Origin: Gammaproteobacteria bacterium | GTDB lineage: Bacteria > Pseudomonadota > Gammaproteobacteria > SZUA-152 | Assembly: GCA_022627515.1 (NCBI GenBank) | Contig: JAKEGK010000108.1 | Coordinates: 1-36,523, forward strand | Direction of reading: 5' to 3' | Length of the DNA stretch: 36,523 nucleotides | Shown: positions 1 to 9,324 of the stretch, piece by piece | Position numbering within the stretch: the stretch's first letter is position 1 | Layout of the letters: every line of letters begins with the position of its first letter | Translations under genes and position numbers: made by a program | The notes under the pieces: generated by a model | Databases searched by the model: none | Seen by the model: the letters and a program-made list of their open reading frames with translations, nothing else | Told to the model about the DNA's origin: nothing

Positions 1-340
1 CGGTATCCGACAAGGAAAAAGCATTGCTGACGATAGAAAGCGCAACGAAGCCGCCACCCCAGCTCAAGCCGGAAAGAAAATTGCCGGACAGGAAATTGAT
101 AGCGGCGAATATGCCGTGTCCTTCCGCTTTGGTATCGCCGAAATAGCGCAGGCATATGACGACAATAAAGCGGTACAGGTTAACGGAAAGAATAAGCGTA
201 ACAAAGGCAGCGAAATGATTCCCGGAAATCGTTCCCCGGTAATGATGGGAAAAAATCGCCAGTGCCGCCAGTTGCAATAGAATTTCCACCGGCATCAGCC
301 GGTATAGCGATTGGTTCCCCTCGGGCGTGTTGCTAATCAC
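1..340 (-). CDS. Membrane protein, N-terminal part (cut by window edge)
   Basis: An open frame runs from a GTG at 340 off the left edge (113 codons visible). The GTG is preceded by AAGGGAT at a good ribosome-binding distance, which is why it is chosen. The visible protein is mostly hydrophobic, with membrane segments around residues 18-30, 43-60 and 75-105, starting with YRLMPVEILLQLAALAIF. The spacing of short loops, including a GLSWGGGF stretch, resembles the N-terminal membrane sensor part of some histidine kinases and diguanylate cyclases, but no catalytic domain is in view. It diverges from the EAL-domain gene. The membrane location is clear; the signalling role is only a guess. Confidence 0.6.
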   Translation of the reverse strand, partial: MISNTPEGNQSLYRLMPVEILLQLAALAIFSHHYRGTISGNHFAAFVTLILSVNLYRFIVVICLRYFGDTKAEGHGIFAAINFLSGNFLSGLSWGGGFVALSIVSNAFSLSDT

Positions 341-674
341 AAAAAATCCCTTTGATTATGAGTGGCCGGACTAAACGGATAGCTCTCTGTCAGCAGTAAT
401 AATTTCGGTCGAATTTTACAAGTCTTGACCGGAAATATCGTGATAATAGGCCGCAAATGAACAGGCGCGCGGCGCCGGAACGGATTCGGGAATCCTGCTG
501 TGGCCGCTGCCACTCAATAGTTATGATAATCAATGGCTTACAAGTAGAACTATTCGCGTCTTGCGGAACAAATCGGTAAAGAAAATACGAAACCGTTCGA
601 TAATTATATATAGTCAGCGCAGGAAGTATCCGGCAAGGGCCATATCGCGCTGGTATATTTATTGGGGTGCGCGC
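341..674. other. Divergent intergenic region
   Basis: This spacer lies between the divergent membrane protein gene and the EAL gene and should carry both promoters. A 14-bp palindrome, GGATTC-GG-GAATCC, sits at 482-495. An AT-rich TATATA stretch near 606-612 could be a -10 element, but no convincing -35 partner was found. The frame of the EAL gene is open upstream to 561 (TTG), but that stretch does not look like a conserved domain. Confidence 0.4.
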
Positions 675-2525
675 GTGGTTCCAGGCAATCAATTAAAAAC
701 TGCCAAGATTCTGTTGGCCGATAATGATCTGGTTAATGTTCTGGCTCTAAAAAATATTCTGCACGCGCACGGATTCCGGAATATCTACAATAACAAACCT
801 GTCACCAATGAAAGACTGGTGGATCCGGACAATCTGCCGGCGCTGGTTGTTCTCAATGTCGATAATACAAACGGTTCTCAATTGCAGGTGTTGAAGAACC
901 TGCTACGGGAAATCGCCCTGCCTGAAATCCCCATTTTGCTGCTGACACGTGACACCAATTCGGAACTGGTGCGTAATGCGCTGCAGTTGGGAGTGAAAGA
1001 TGTTATAAGCTGGCCGTTTAACGAAAACGAAGTTGTGTCGCGGATCAGTGTGTTATTGGAAAATCACTATCTCGCCAAAATGGTCAGGGAAAGACATATG
1101 GGCCAGAAAGGCGCCTCACCCGGCCATCAATTACAGGTCATCGAATTAACCCGGCAACTCGAACAAATTAAAAGAACTCAACTGCAGGACAGGCAACTGG
1201 CCGGGTATGATTCACTTACCGGTCTGGCAAATACGGCAAGCTTGTGCGATCACCTGTCCAATGTCATGCGCAATATCCGTGAAGACGACCGGATCGTGGC
1301 AATGCTGCTCTTTTCCCTGGAGAGTTTCAGCGAAATCACCAAATCGGTAGGCTATGCCAGCGGCGATCAAATACTGCAGGCCGCGGCTGACAGAATCAGC
1401 GAAAGCGTGGAACGCCTGTCTAATTTAAAAAATTCTCCGGAAACCTATTTCACCGCGAAATATTCCGGTGGCAAGTTCGTTGTTGTGATCAACGACCTGG
1501 AATCCGAAACCAAAGCCATCTCCATCGCTCACCGGATTCTGGCGACGATGTCGGCGCCGTTTGAATTACCCAATATCGTGCTGGACATCGGCACCCAGGT
1601 CGGTGTGTCCCTGGCGCCGAGATTTACCACCGAGGCGACTGAGATAGTCCGTCAGTCAGAAGTGGCGTTGCATACCGCGAAGATGGGAAGTCAACCGTTG
1701 ATAGTCTATGAAAAATCTATAGACAACTATGATCCACGGCGGCTGGCGTTAATGGCCGAGCTGCGCAAGGCGATCAACAATGATGCGCTTTACCTGGTAT
1801 ATCAGCCGAAAATTGACATTAAAACAGGCGTGGTCTCGGGTGTCGAAGCCTTGCTGCGCTGGAACCATCCGGAACTGGGATTGATACCTCCAAACGAATT
1901 CATTCCGTTGGCGGAACAGAGCAGCGTTATCAAACCATTAACGGTATGGGTGTTGAATAACGCAATGCGCCAGGCGACAGCGTTTGCGAGTTCCGGTCTG
2001 GATATCGCGATTGCGGTCAATATATCGGCGTGCAGTTTGCGGGACGATTCACTGGTTGGTTACACCAAAATGTTGTTGCAGAAAAATAATGTTGAACCCA
2101 ACCGGTTGATCCTGGAGATTACCGAAAGCGCCATGATGCAGGATCCCAATAAGGGGCTAAACCTGCTAAATCAATTGAACAATATCGGCGTGCAGATTTC
2201 CATTGACGACTATGGCACAGGTTACTCATCGCTGGCTTACCTGAAACGGCTGCCGGTTAAGGAAATGAAAATCGACCGTACTTTTATTAAAGATATGGCG
2301 GTTGATGAAGACGACAAACTGATCGTGGGCACAACTATTGATATGGGGCACAATTTCGGATTGCGGGTGATTGCTGAGGGGGTGGAGGATGGCCAGACCG
2401 TAAAATTGTTAAAGGAAATGGGATGTGACCAGGTCCAGGGATATTATTATGCCAAACCCATGCCGGTGGGTGAGTTGTACGAGTGGATGACGGTTGACAA
2501 CAAAGTGGCCTGGACGTTGAATTAG
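675..2525 (+). CDS. Degenerate receiver-GGDEF with intact EAL c-di-GMP phosphodiesterase
   Basis: The predicted 616-residue protein has three domains: receiver-like (about 9-125), GGDEF (about 175-335) and EAL (about 345-610). The EAL part keeps EALLRW (E391), LEITES, the DD of DDYGTGYSS (D511-D512) and AEGVED, so hydrolysis of cyclic-di-GMP to pGpG is expected. The GGDEF signature reads SGGKF (264-268), so cyclase activity is not expected; a regulatory GTP-binding role is possible. In the receiver, the phospho-acceptor position is Asn61 (LNVDNTNG) and the usual Lys before PF is Trp113, while T91 is kept. GTG at 675 is chosen because GGGGT lies just upstream and the domain begins 10 residues later; a TTG at 561 would add 38 residues of unlikely sequence. 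Confidence 0.85.
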   Translation: MVPGNQLKTAKILLADNDLVNVLALKNILHAHGFRNIYNNKPVTNERLVDPDNLPALVVLNVDNTNGSQLQVLKNLLREIALPEIPILLLTRDTNSELVRNALQLGVKDVISWPFNENEVVSRISVLLENHYLAKMVRERHMGQKGASPGHQLQVIELTRQLEQIKRTQLQDRQLAGYDSLTGLANTASLCDHLSNVMRNIREDDRIVAMLLFSLESFSEITKSVGYASGDQILQAAADRISESVERLSNLKNSPETYFTAKYSGGKFVVVINDLESETKAISIAHRILATMSAPFELPNIVLDIGTQVGVSLAPRFTTEATEIVRQSEVALHTAKMGSQPLIVYEKSIDNYDPRRLALMAELRKAINNDALYLVYQPKIDIKTGVVSGVEALLRWNHPELGLIPPNEFIPLAEQSSVIKPLTVWVLNNAMRQATAFASSGLDIAIAVNISACSLRDDSLVGYTKMLLQKNNVEPNRLILEITESAMMQDPNKGLNLLNQLNNIGVQISIDDYGTGYSSLAYLKRLPVKEMKIDRTFIKDMAVDEDDKLIVGTTIDMGHNFGLRVIAEGVEDGQTVKLLKEMGCDQVQGYYYAKPMPVGELYEWMTVDNKVAWTLN

Positions 2526-2566
2526 GTTGGTTATACTGAGGCATTCGTTAGTGGTCAACCACCAAA

Positions 2567-2716
2567 TCTGCGCAAAGGCGCTAAGAAAACAATTTATTAA
2601 TAGCGTCTAACAACACCGATTCATGGCTTGAATGTGGTGCATTCAACGCTATTTCTGCTTTCAAAACCATTGCAATTCACTAAATACTTTTTGCGCCTTG
2701 GCGCCTCTGCGTTGAA
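2567..2716. repeat. Imperfect inverted repeat of an 11-bp-period CGCAAAG-type motif
   Basis: Two arms, at 2567-2590 (core GCGCAAAGGCGCTAAG) and 2688-2716 (reverse complement of GGCGCCAAGGCGCAAAAAG), are related in inverted orientation about 100 bp apart between the convergent EAL gene and uvrA. The motif resembles a short dispersed repeat common in many bacterial genomes, from general memory rather than a search. No gene is seen in the 2526-2776 spacer. It could act as a transcript end for both genes, but it lacks a clear T-run. Confidence 0.45.
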
Positions 2717-2776
2717 GATTTTTCAATTTTCATTGCCAGGATCAGGGCGAGCTGCTGAATTGCAGTTGCATTCAGT

Positions 2777-5629
2777 CTATGAAGTACCGGTTGCCTTCAG
2801 TCCGGCTTTTTTCAAAATAGGCGCGAGAAACTGCCCGGTATAGGATTCCCTGCATGAGGCAACCCGTTCCGGCGTGCCTGCGGTAACAATTGTGCCGCCT
2901 TTGTCGCCGCCTTCCGGACCCAGATCAACGATCCAGTCGACGGTTTTGATCACATCCAGGTTGTGCTCGATGATCACAATGGTGTTGCCATGGTCCCGCA
3001 GCCGATGCAGCACGTCGAGCAATTGCTGGATGTCATGAAAGTGCAGGCCGGTGGTGGGCTCATCAAGTATATAAAGCGTATTGCCGGTGTCGCGCTTGGA
3101 TAGTTCGCGCGCCAATTTTACCCGCTGCGCCTCGCCGCCGGACAAGGTTGTTGCGCTCTGGCCGAGACGGATATAGCTCAAGCCCACATCGATCAGGGTT
3201 TGCAGCTTGCGCGCTAATACCGGCACGGCATCGAAGAATTCCCGCGCATCTTCCACCGTCATGTCCAGAACTTCGTATATATTGCGTCCCTTGTATTTGA
3301 TTTCCAGTGACTCGCGGTTGTAACGTTTGCCTTTGCAGATATCACAAGGCACATAGATATCCGGCAGGAAATGCATTTCCACTTTAATGACGCCATCGCC
3401 ATGGCATGCTTCGCAACGTCCGCCCTTGACATTAAAACTGAAGCGGCCCGGATTATAGCCACGGGAACGCGCTTCCTGTGTTCCGGCAAACAGCTCGCGG
3501 ATCGGCGTGAACAAGCCGGTGTAAGTGGCGGGATTGGAGCGCGGCGTGCGGCCGATAGGGCTTTGGTCGATATCAACGACCTTGTCAAACACCTCAAGGC
3601 CGCTGATTTTTTTGTGGGGCGCCGGTTCATTGGGATTGCCGTTAATGTGTTTGGCCGCGTAACGGAACAACGTATCATTAATCAGGGTGGACTTGCCGGA
3701 ACCGGATACTCCGGTGACCGCGGTCATCAGGCCCACGGGGATTTCCACGTTAATATTCTTCAAGTTGTTGCCCGATGCGCCTTCAATTTTAATCACCTTG
3801 TTCCTGTCGAACGGCGCGCGTTTCCCTGGAATCGTGATGGATTTTTTACCGGATAAATACTGGCCCGTCAGGGATGCCGGTTCATTCATGATTTGTTGCG
3901 GCGTGCCCTGCGCAATAATCCGCCCGCCGTGAACACCCGCGCCGGGTCCGATATCCACCAAGTGATCCGCGGCACAAATGGCGTCTTCGTCATGTTCCAC
4001 GACAATCACGGTGTTCCCCATATCGCGCAGATAGATCAATGTATTTAACAGGCGTTGATTGTCTCTTTGATGAAGGCCGATGGATGGTTCGTCGAGTATA
4101 TACATGACGCCCACCAGGCCGGCGCCGATCTGACTGGCCAGCCGGATACGTTGCGCTTCGCCGCCGGAAAGCGTTTCCGCGCTGCGGTCCAGTGTCAGGT
4201 AATCCAGCCCGACATTGATCAGGAACTGCAAACGCTGACCGATTTCCTTCAGGATTTTTTCCGCGATTTCGCCGCGCCTTCCCGGCAGATTCAGGTTTTC
4301 GAAAAACGCCTGGGTTTTTTCTATGGACAGTGCCGTCACCTGCGGCAGAGAGCTGTCGTTGATAAAAACACTGCGCGACGCCCTGGACAGCCGGGTGCCG
4401 TTACAGTCGGGGCAGGGCTGCTGGCTGAGATACTTGGCCAGTTCCTCGCGCACCACATTGGAGTCCGTCTCCCGGTAGCGGCGCTCCATGTTGGGAATTA
4501 TGCCTTCAAAGCTTTGCTTGCGTTTGGTGACGCCGCCGCGGTCGCTTTGATAGTGGAACTCGATTTTTTCTTCCTTGCTGCCGTATAAAACGATGTCCTG
4601 GATTTTTTTTGGCAGTTTGTTGAATGGTTTTTCAATATCAAACTTGTAATGTTTCGCCAGTGACTGGATGAGTTGAAAATAATACGCATTGCGCCGGTCC
4701 CAGCCGCGCACCGCGCCGGCCGGCAAACTCAGGTCCGGATGCACCACAATCCGTTCCGGATCAAAAAACTGTTTGCTGCCCAGGCCGTCGCAGGAGGCGC
4801 ACGCTCCGGCCGGATTGTTGAAGGAAAACATGCGCGGTTCCAGTTCGGGAATCGAATAGCCGCACTCGGCGCAGGCAAACTGCGAGGAGAAGACAATATC
4901 CGCCGCGTTTTTTTCATCCATATAAGCGATGGATGCAATGCCGCCGCTGAGCGTTAACGCGGTCTCAAAAGAATCGGCAATGCGTTGTTGCAAATCCGGC
5001 CGCACTTTAAACCGGTCGACGACAACTTCAATGGTGTGTTTTTTATAGAGGTCGAGTTCCGGCACGGAATCGAGTTCATGCATTTCACCGTCAATGCGCG
5101 CGCGGATATAACCTTGCGAACGCAGGTCGGCAAGCAGGTTGATATGTTCGCCTTTACGATTGCGCACCACCGGCGCCAGCAGCATCAGTTTCGCGCCTTC
5201 CGGCAGGGCCAGCACCTGATCCACCATCTGACTAACGGTTTGCGCTTCCAGGTTGATGCCGTGATCCGGGCATTTGGGCACGCCGGCGCGCGCGTATAAC
5301 AGCCTTAAGTAATCGTAGATTTCCGTAATGGTGCCCACGGTCGAACGGGGGTTGTGAGAGGTTGATTTTTGTTCAATCGAGATAGCAGGCGACAAACCTT
5401 CGATATGGTCCACATCGGGTTTTTCCATCATGGACAAAAATTGCCGGGCATAGGTGGAGAGTGATTCCACATAGCGCCGTTGACCTTCGGCGTAAATGGT
5501 GTCAAATGCCAGGGAGGATTTGCCTGATCCGGAAAGCCCCGTGAAAACAATGAGTTTATCACGAGGCAAGGTTAACTCGACATTTTTCAGGTTATGCGTT
5601 CTGGCGCCGCGTATGTAAATCTTATCCAT
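2777..5629 (-). CDS. uvrA: UvrABC excinuclease ATPase subunit A
   Basis: The 950-residue product matches UvrA in length (E. coli 940) and throughout its sequence. UvrA dimers scan DNA for bulky lesions and load UvrB for nucleotide excision repair. Visible features are the first Walker A (GLSGSGKSS, 31-39), two ABC signatures (LSGGEAQR twice), the second Walker A (GVSGSGKST) and zinc-binding cysteine sets (CAECGY...CASC and CEAC...CDIC). The start [16 protein letters not shown] is the standard one. It diverges from the transporter gene and ssb, as in many gammaproteobacteria. I looked for a LexA box upstream and found none; instead a triple 14-bp repeat lies there. Confidence 0.98.
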   Translation of the reverse strand: MDKIYIRGARTHNLKNVELTLPRDKLIVFTGLSGSGKSSLAFDTIYAEGQRRYVESLSTYARQFLSMMEKPDVDHIEGLSPAISIEQKSTSHNPRSTVGTITEIYDYLRLLYARAGVPKCPDHGINLEAQTVSQMVDQVLALPEGAKLMLLAPVVRNRKGEHINLLADLRSQGYIRARIDGEMHELDSVPELDLYKKHTIEVVVDRFKVRPDLQQRIADSFETALTLSGGIASIAYMDEKNAADIVFSSQFACAECGYSIPELEPRMFSFNNPAGACASCDGLGSKQFFDPERIVVHPDLSLPAGAVRGWDRRNAYYFQLIQSLAKHYKFDIEKPFNKLPKKIQDIVLYGSKEEKIEFHYQSDRGGVTKRKQSFEGIIPNMERRYRETDSNVVREELAKYLSQQPCPDCNGTRLSRASRSVFINDSSLPQVTALSIEKTQAFFENLNLPGRRGEIAEKILKEIGQRLQFLINVGLDYLTLDRSAETLSGGEAQRIRLASQIGAGLVGVMYILDEPSIGLHQRDNQRLLNTLIYLRDMGNTVIVVEHDEDAICAADHLVDIGPGAGVHGGRIIAQGTPQQIMNEPASLTGQYLSGKKSITIPGKRAPFDRNKVIKIEGASGNNLKNINVEIPVGLMTAVTGVSGSGKSTLINDTLFRYAAKHINGNPNEPAPHKKISGLEVFDKVVDIDQSPIGRTPRSNPATYTGLFTPIRELFAGTQEARSRGYNPGRFSFNVKGGRCEACHGDGVIKVEMHFLPDIYVPCDICKGKRYNRESLEIKYKGRNIYEVLDMTVEDAREFFDAVPVLARKLQTLIDVGLSYIRLGQSATTLSGGEAQRVKLARELSKRDTGNTLYILDEPTTGLHFHDIQQLLDVLHRLRDHGNTIVIIEHNLDVIKTVDWIVDLGPEGGDKGGTIVTAGTPERVASCRESYTGQFLAPILKKAGLKATGTS

Positions 5630-5657
5630 TTTCGTTTCCGCTATCTTATTTCTGCCA

Positions 5658-5699
5658 ACTTGTTTTCACCGACGTGTTTTCGTCAACTTATTTTCGTCA
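5658..5699. repeat. Three tandem imperfect 14-bp repeats between uvrA and the MFS gene
   Basis: The units are ACTTGTTTTCACCG (5658-5671), ACGTGTTTTCGTCA (5672-5685) and ACTTATTTTCGTCA (5686-5699). They lie between two divergent start codons, and the third unit covers the likely -35 region of the transporter promoter. They may be binding sites for a regulator; no family is implied by the sequence. Confidence 0.6.
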
Positions 5700-5720
5700 A
5701 ATAAGCGAACCTGCTAATAT
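5691..5720 (+). promoter_or_regulatory. Likely promoter of the MFS transporter gene
   Basis: TAATAT at 5715-5720 is a good -10, with a poor -35 (TTTTCG, 5691-5696) 18 bases upstream. It is placed 39 bases before the GTG start at 5760. The -35 overlaps the third 14-bp repeat, which would suit repression or activation at that site. Confidence 0.45.
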
Positions 5721-5759
5721 ACGTCGTTTTCACACTTCGACGCAAAGGGGCAGTACCAC

Positions 5760-7157
5760 GTGACGCGCAATGACCCGCCACATAAACACAAAAAGAAAGA
5801 CGGGATGACACCTACGGAACGTAAATCAGTATATTCGTTGGCAAGCATTTACGCCCTGCGAATGATGGGGCTGTTCATGATCCTGCCTGTGTTTGCGCTG
5901 TACGCGGAAAAACTGCAGGGTAGCACGCCCGCTTTGGTCGGTCTGGCGATTGGAATTTATGGCCTCACCCAGGCCGCCTTGCAGATTCCTTTCGGCATGG
6001 TGTCTGACCGCATAGGCAGGAAAAAGGTCATTACGTTCGGGTTACTGATTTTTGCAGCCGGCAGTGTAGTAGCAGCCACTGCTGATACGATATCGGGTGT
6101 GATTATCGGGCGCGCGTTGCAGGGCGCGGGCGCCATTGCCGCGGTTGTTATGGCGCTGACCGCCGATCTCACGAGGGAAGAGCATCGTTTGTCGGCGATG
6201 GCGGTCATCGGTATCAGCATGGGAATGTCCTTCATGGTGTCCTTGATACTTGGACCGCTGCTCAATCACTGGATTGGCGTGGATGGAATATTCTGGCTGA
6301 CGGCGGTACTGGCGGTTTTGGCCATCGGCGTGTTGAATTTCATCGTGCCCAGCCCGGTGCAGAGTTCCTTTCACAGGGATACCATGACCGCGCCGCAACA
6401 ATTGCAACAGGTCATTACCGATCCGCAGTTGTTACGCCTCGACTTTGGCGTGCTGGCTTTGCATATGATGCTAACGGCAACCTTTGTCGTATTGCCGCTA
6501 TCATTGCGGGATGTAGCCGGCCTGAGTGCGGAAAATCATTGGCTGATCTATGCGCCGGTCATGTTGCTGTCCATGCTCATGATGATACCGTTCGTGATTA
6601 TTGCGGAAAAGAAACGGCGCATGAAAGAAGTGTTTGGCGCCGCGATTATGACCCTGGCGATCGCGGAAATCGTGCTGATGCTGATGCACCACTCTATTGC
6701 CGGAATTGTATTTTCATTGTTCCTGTTTTTTGTCGCGTTTAATGTGCTGGAGGCGACCTTGCCGTCGCTGATTGTAAAAATGGTCGCGCCGGACCGCAAA
6801 GGCACCGCAATGGGCGTCTTCTCTACTTCCCAATTCAGCGGCGCGTTTTTTGGTGGCGTACTGGGAGGCTGGCTGCATGGCGCGTTTGGCATGAACGCGG
6901 TGTTCGGTTTGTGCGCTGCATTGGCCGTGGTCTGGTTTCTTTTAGCATCCACCATGCACAGTCCGCGCTATCTCAGCAGTCATATGATCAAGGTGGGAAA
7001 AGTTGATGAGCAGCAGGCAAGGCGCCTGGTCAATGAGCTGACCGGCATCACCGGCGTGGCGGAAGCCGTGGTGGTCATAGAAGATGGAATCGCGTATTTA
7101 AAGGTTGATCTGAATGCGCTGGACCGGGAGCGGTTGCGTCAGTATTCGGTTGCATAA
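5760..7157 (+). CDS. YajR-like MFS efflux transporter with C-terminal YAM domain
   Basis: The 465-residue protein has about twelve membrane segments and the major facilitator loop GMVSDRIGRKKV after the second helix. After the last helix, a soluble tail of about 65 residues (MIKVGKVDEQQARRLV to the end) resembles the ferredoxin-like YAM domain of E. coli YajR (454 residues). It is therefore a proton-coupled drug-type exporter of the inner membrane; the substrate is unknown. The GTG start at 5760 has AGGGG nine bases upstream. It is followed after 72 bases by ssb and diverges from uvrA, a common gammaproteobacterial layout. Confidence 0.9.
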   Translation: MTRNDPPHKHKKKDGMTPTERKSVYSLASIYALRMMGLFMILPVFALYAEKLQGSTPALVGLAIGIYGLTQAALQIPFGMVSDRIGRKKVITFGLLIFAAGSVVAATADTISGVIIGRALQGAGAIAAVVMALTADLTREEHRLSAMAVIGISMGMSFMVSLILGPLLNHWIGVDGIFWLTAVLAVLAIGVLNFIVPSPVQSSFHRDTMTAPQQLQQVITDPQLLRLDFGVLALHMMLTATFVVLPLSLRDVAGLSAENHWLIYAPVMLLSMLMMIPFVIIAEKKRRMKEVFGAAIMTLAIAEIVLMLMHHSIAGIVFSLFLFFVAFNVLEATLPSLIVKMVAPDRKGTAMGVFSTSQFSGAFFGGVLGGWLHGAFGMNAVFGLCAALAVVWFLLASTMHSPRYLSSHMIKVGKVDEQQARRLVNELTGITGVAEAVVVIEDGIAYLKVDLNALDRERLRQYSVA

Positions 7158-7229
7158 GCATTCAATGCAGATGATAATTTGGGCAAGCAAGGGTTTGATT
7201 CGGAAAAATCCAGACGGGGAGATTTGATT

Positions 7230-7673
7230 ATGGCGCGTGGTATCAACAAAGTGATATTAATCGGTAATTTGGGTGCTGATCCTGAAGTGAAATATATGCC
7301 TAGTGGTGATCCCGTTACCACGGTGCGGCTGGCCACCAGTGAAAGCTGGAAAGACAAAACCACGGGTGAAAATGTTGAAAAAACCGAATGGCACCGCGTG
7401 GTATTTTTCAAGCGCCTGGCGGAAATCGCGGGTGAATATCTGAAAAAAGGCTCCAAGGTTTATATCGAGGGCCGCCTGCAAACCCGCAAGTGGCAAGGGC
7501 AGGACGGGCAGGACCGCTATACCACGGAAATCATCGCCAATGAAATGCAGATGCTCGACAGCCGGGGAGGCACCGCATCCATGAATAGCGGCGCACCATC
7601 CGCGAAGGAACCGGCGTTTACCAATGAACCGGCCGGCGGCATACCGGATTTTGATGATGATATTCCTTTCTGA
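7230..7673 (+). CDS. ssb: Single-stranded DNA-binding protein
   Basis: The 147-residue protein has the OB-fold sequence [19 protein letters not shown], a flexible Gly/Ala/Ser/Pro linker from about 113, and the acidic tip DFDDDIPF that recruits replication and repair proteins. It coats single-stranded DNA as a tetramer. The ATG at 7230 is chosen because bacterial SSB begins at MARG and GGGGAG lies upstream; an in-frame start at 7179 would add 17 unconserved residues. The linker is short compared with E. coli SSB (178 residues). A clear terminator follows. Confidence 0.97.
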   Translation: MARGINKVILIGNLGADPEVKYMPSGDPVTTVRLATSESWKDKTTGENVEKTEWHRVVFFKRLAEIAGEYLKKGSKVYIEGRLQTRKWQGQDGQDRYTTEIIANEMQMLDSRGGTASMNSGAPSAKEPAFTNEPAGGIPDFDDDIPF

Positions 7674-7715
7674 TCCAGTGCGCCTGAACGGCCACTTGTT
7701 CGAGCTATAGTTAAG

Positions 7716-7745
7716 TAACGCGCTTTTCCGGCGCGTTATTTTTTA
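7716..7745 (+). terminator. Rho-independent terminator after ssb
   Basis: Perfect 8-bp stem TAACGCGC (7716-7723) / GCGCGTTA (7731-7738), loop TTTTCCG, followed by a T-rich tail at 7739-7745. It lies 43 bases after the ssb stop. Confidence 0.9.
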
Positions 7746-7906
7746 TCGTATCCTTGATTTGCTGTCAGCGGCCGCAGTTTACCTTGTTTTGTGAGCTTAA
7801 GATGATGCTATCGATGCCTGTACGTCAACGAATACGGCAGTTGATTAATTGCAAACATACAGAAGCATGCATTTGACTCAGTATCGATTAGCTCAGGTAT
7901 TTTATT

Positions 7907-8050
7907 ATGGAAGATGAACAACCAACACAGCAACAACAACCGGAAGCGCCAAAAAAACCGGGGATATTGAACACGCTTATGCTCAAGTTTCTCATGCTGA
8001 TTGTATTTGCGTTAATGATCGGCATGTGCAGTATCAAATATATTAGTTGA
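7907..8050 (+). CDS. Small single-pass membrane protein (47 aa)
   Basis: ATG to TGA encodes 47 residues: a polar Gln/Pro-rich head (MEDEQPTQQQQPEAPKKPG) followed by one hydrophobic helix of about 20 residues (about 24-43) and a short tail KYIS. The composition change from Gln-rich head to clean membrane helix argues for a real gene. The ribosome-binding site is weak (AGG about ten bases upstream). It stands alone between the ssb terminator and the cytochrome gene. Function unknown; it may be a small subunit or regulator of a membrane complex. Confidence 0.5.
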   Translation: MEDEQPTQQQQPEAPKKPGILNTLMLKFLMLIVFALMIGMCSIKYIS

Positions 8051-8297
8051 GAGATCGATTTATAAGCGGTACAGCGGGCTGTTGCTGTTTAACGAACAAT
8101 CAGCGCCGCAGGTTATCAAGTATTTCAGCTTTTCATTTCTGTTGAAATTTACTACCATGTCGGCCATGAGTTGCAATGAATCATGTCTTACGCCACTTAG
8201 TCGGAACCGCTGTCCAAAAAAATAGAGACGATGTATCAAATAACAATGCACTTTACATATGCATCGGTGATAAGAATAAATACAGGGACGTGTGCAA

Positions 8298-9293
8298 ATG
8301 GAGCCGCGCGGAATTGTTGCATCGATAATTGGTTTCAGCTTGTTCATTGGATTTGCGGCTAACGGTTTAGCTGCGCCTGGTACCGGCCAGGGTATTGGCC
8401 GGCAGATGAATAGTATTTCTGATTCCTACCACAATCTTGGATCGACCAACATACGGCCTACGACACCCAATGGCGGTACACCCGCAAACCACAGCCTTGA
8501 TACCGCGGAGATCCGCGTCTTTTGCCATACGCCTCATGGTGGCGATAATACGGCGGTGGTTCCTATCTGGAACCGAAGATTAATTGATCCCGCGGTTTAC
8601 ACACGATATTCCTCTCTGGGAACTTCCACCTTTGACGCAACGGAGGCGCCCGTTGGCTCGGTTACCATCGCCCGTTTGTCGTGTCATGCTGGCACGCAGG
8701 CTATCGATTCGGTCATCAACGCTCCCGGGTCCGGCAAATTTAATTCTACCGGGCAGCGAATAGGCAATAATTTTGCGGGGGGAGATGTTTGCATGATTGA
8801 GCCTTGGCTGTGTACGGGAATAGTGCAAAATCTTGGCCTGGATTTATCCAACGATCATCCCGTGAGTATGCAATATGGCGGAGGTGGTGTTAATGTCCAA
8901 AATCCAATGGGCCCGACAAATGATCCGGATTTTGTGGCGGCAGGTAATCCTAAACCACATCCGCAAGCGTTCACGTTAAATAATATGAATGCGCCGACCA
9001 ATGCCGCAATTACAAGACTATGGTGGGTAGAACGATATGCAGAATCCATTTCCAGCGGCAACCGTGACCGCACCGACATCATTTTATATACGCGGTTGGA
9101 GGGCGAAACTGATGTCGCCGGTGGCGAGCAGCCGTTTGTGGAATGCGGTTCCTGTCATGACCCGCATAACGTGGACAATCCAACGTTTCTGCGGGTGTCC
9201 AACGGCATTCCATCAGCATTGGAGCTGGATTTTCCTAATGCGATTGCTCCGGATCATGGCAGCGCGCTTTGTCTAACGTGTCATATCAAATAA
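8298..9293 (+). CDS. Exported doubled-CXXCH cytochrome c-like protein, two haem sites altered
   Basis: The 331-residue protein begins with a signal peptide (hydrophobic residues about 8-24, cleavage near GLAA). Its layout matches the doubled CXXCH motif family: VFCHTPHGG, an IWNR segment, a YSSLGTSTFDA segment, LSCHAGTQA, NDHPVSMQYGG, then CGSCHDPH (C283-H287) and CLTCH (C325-H329). The last two haem sites are complete. The first two read RVFCH (R73, C76, H77) and RLSCH (R126, C129, H130): the first Cys of each is Arg, encoded by CGC and CGT where TGC and TGT would give Cys. ATG 8298 is preferred over GTG 8292 because AGGGA lies ten bases before it. A periplasmic electron-transfer role is inferred. 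Confidence 0.8.
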   Translation: MEPRGIVASIIGFSLFIGFAANGLAAPGTGQGIGRQMNSISDSYHNLGSTNIRPTTPNGGTPANHSLDTAEIRVFCHTPHGGDNTAVVPIWNRRLIDPAVYTRYSSLGTSTFDATEAPVGSVTIARLSCHAGTQAIDSVINAPGSGKFNSTGQRIGNNFAGGDVCMIEPWLCTGIVQNLGLDLSNDHPVSMQYGGGGVNVQNPMGPTNDPDFVAAGNPKPHPQAFTLNNMNAPTNAAITRLWWVERYAESISSGNRDRTDIILYTRLEGETDVAGGEQPFVECGSCHDPHNVDNPTFLRVSNGIPSALELDFPNAIAPDHGSALCLTCHIK

Positions 9294-9324
9294 ATATAAG
9301 CCGGATTAAACGATTCCTTAATGC

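Noticed and set aside
543-556. CAAGTAGAACTA resembling the end of the 230-bp foldback element
   Set aside because: The match is about 12 bases and no inner repeat is near, so chance is the simpler reading.
3371-5299. Several open frames of 94-177 codons on the plus strand opposite uvrA
   Set aside because: They are antisense shadows of a fully conserved uvrA, with no family resemblance or ribosome-binding sites.
5640-5760. LexA (SOS) box upstream of uvrA
   Set aside because: No CTG-N10-CAG pattern with an AT-rich centre was found in the spacer.
8514-8675. C-to-U RNA editing restoring the two haem Cys codons
   Set aside because: A CGY-to-UGY change would restore CxxCH, but such mRNA editing is not established in bacteria; it is kept only as a test using RNA reads.
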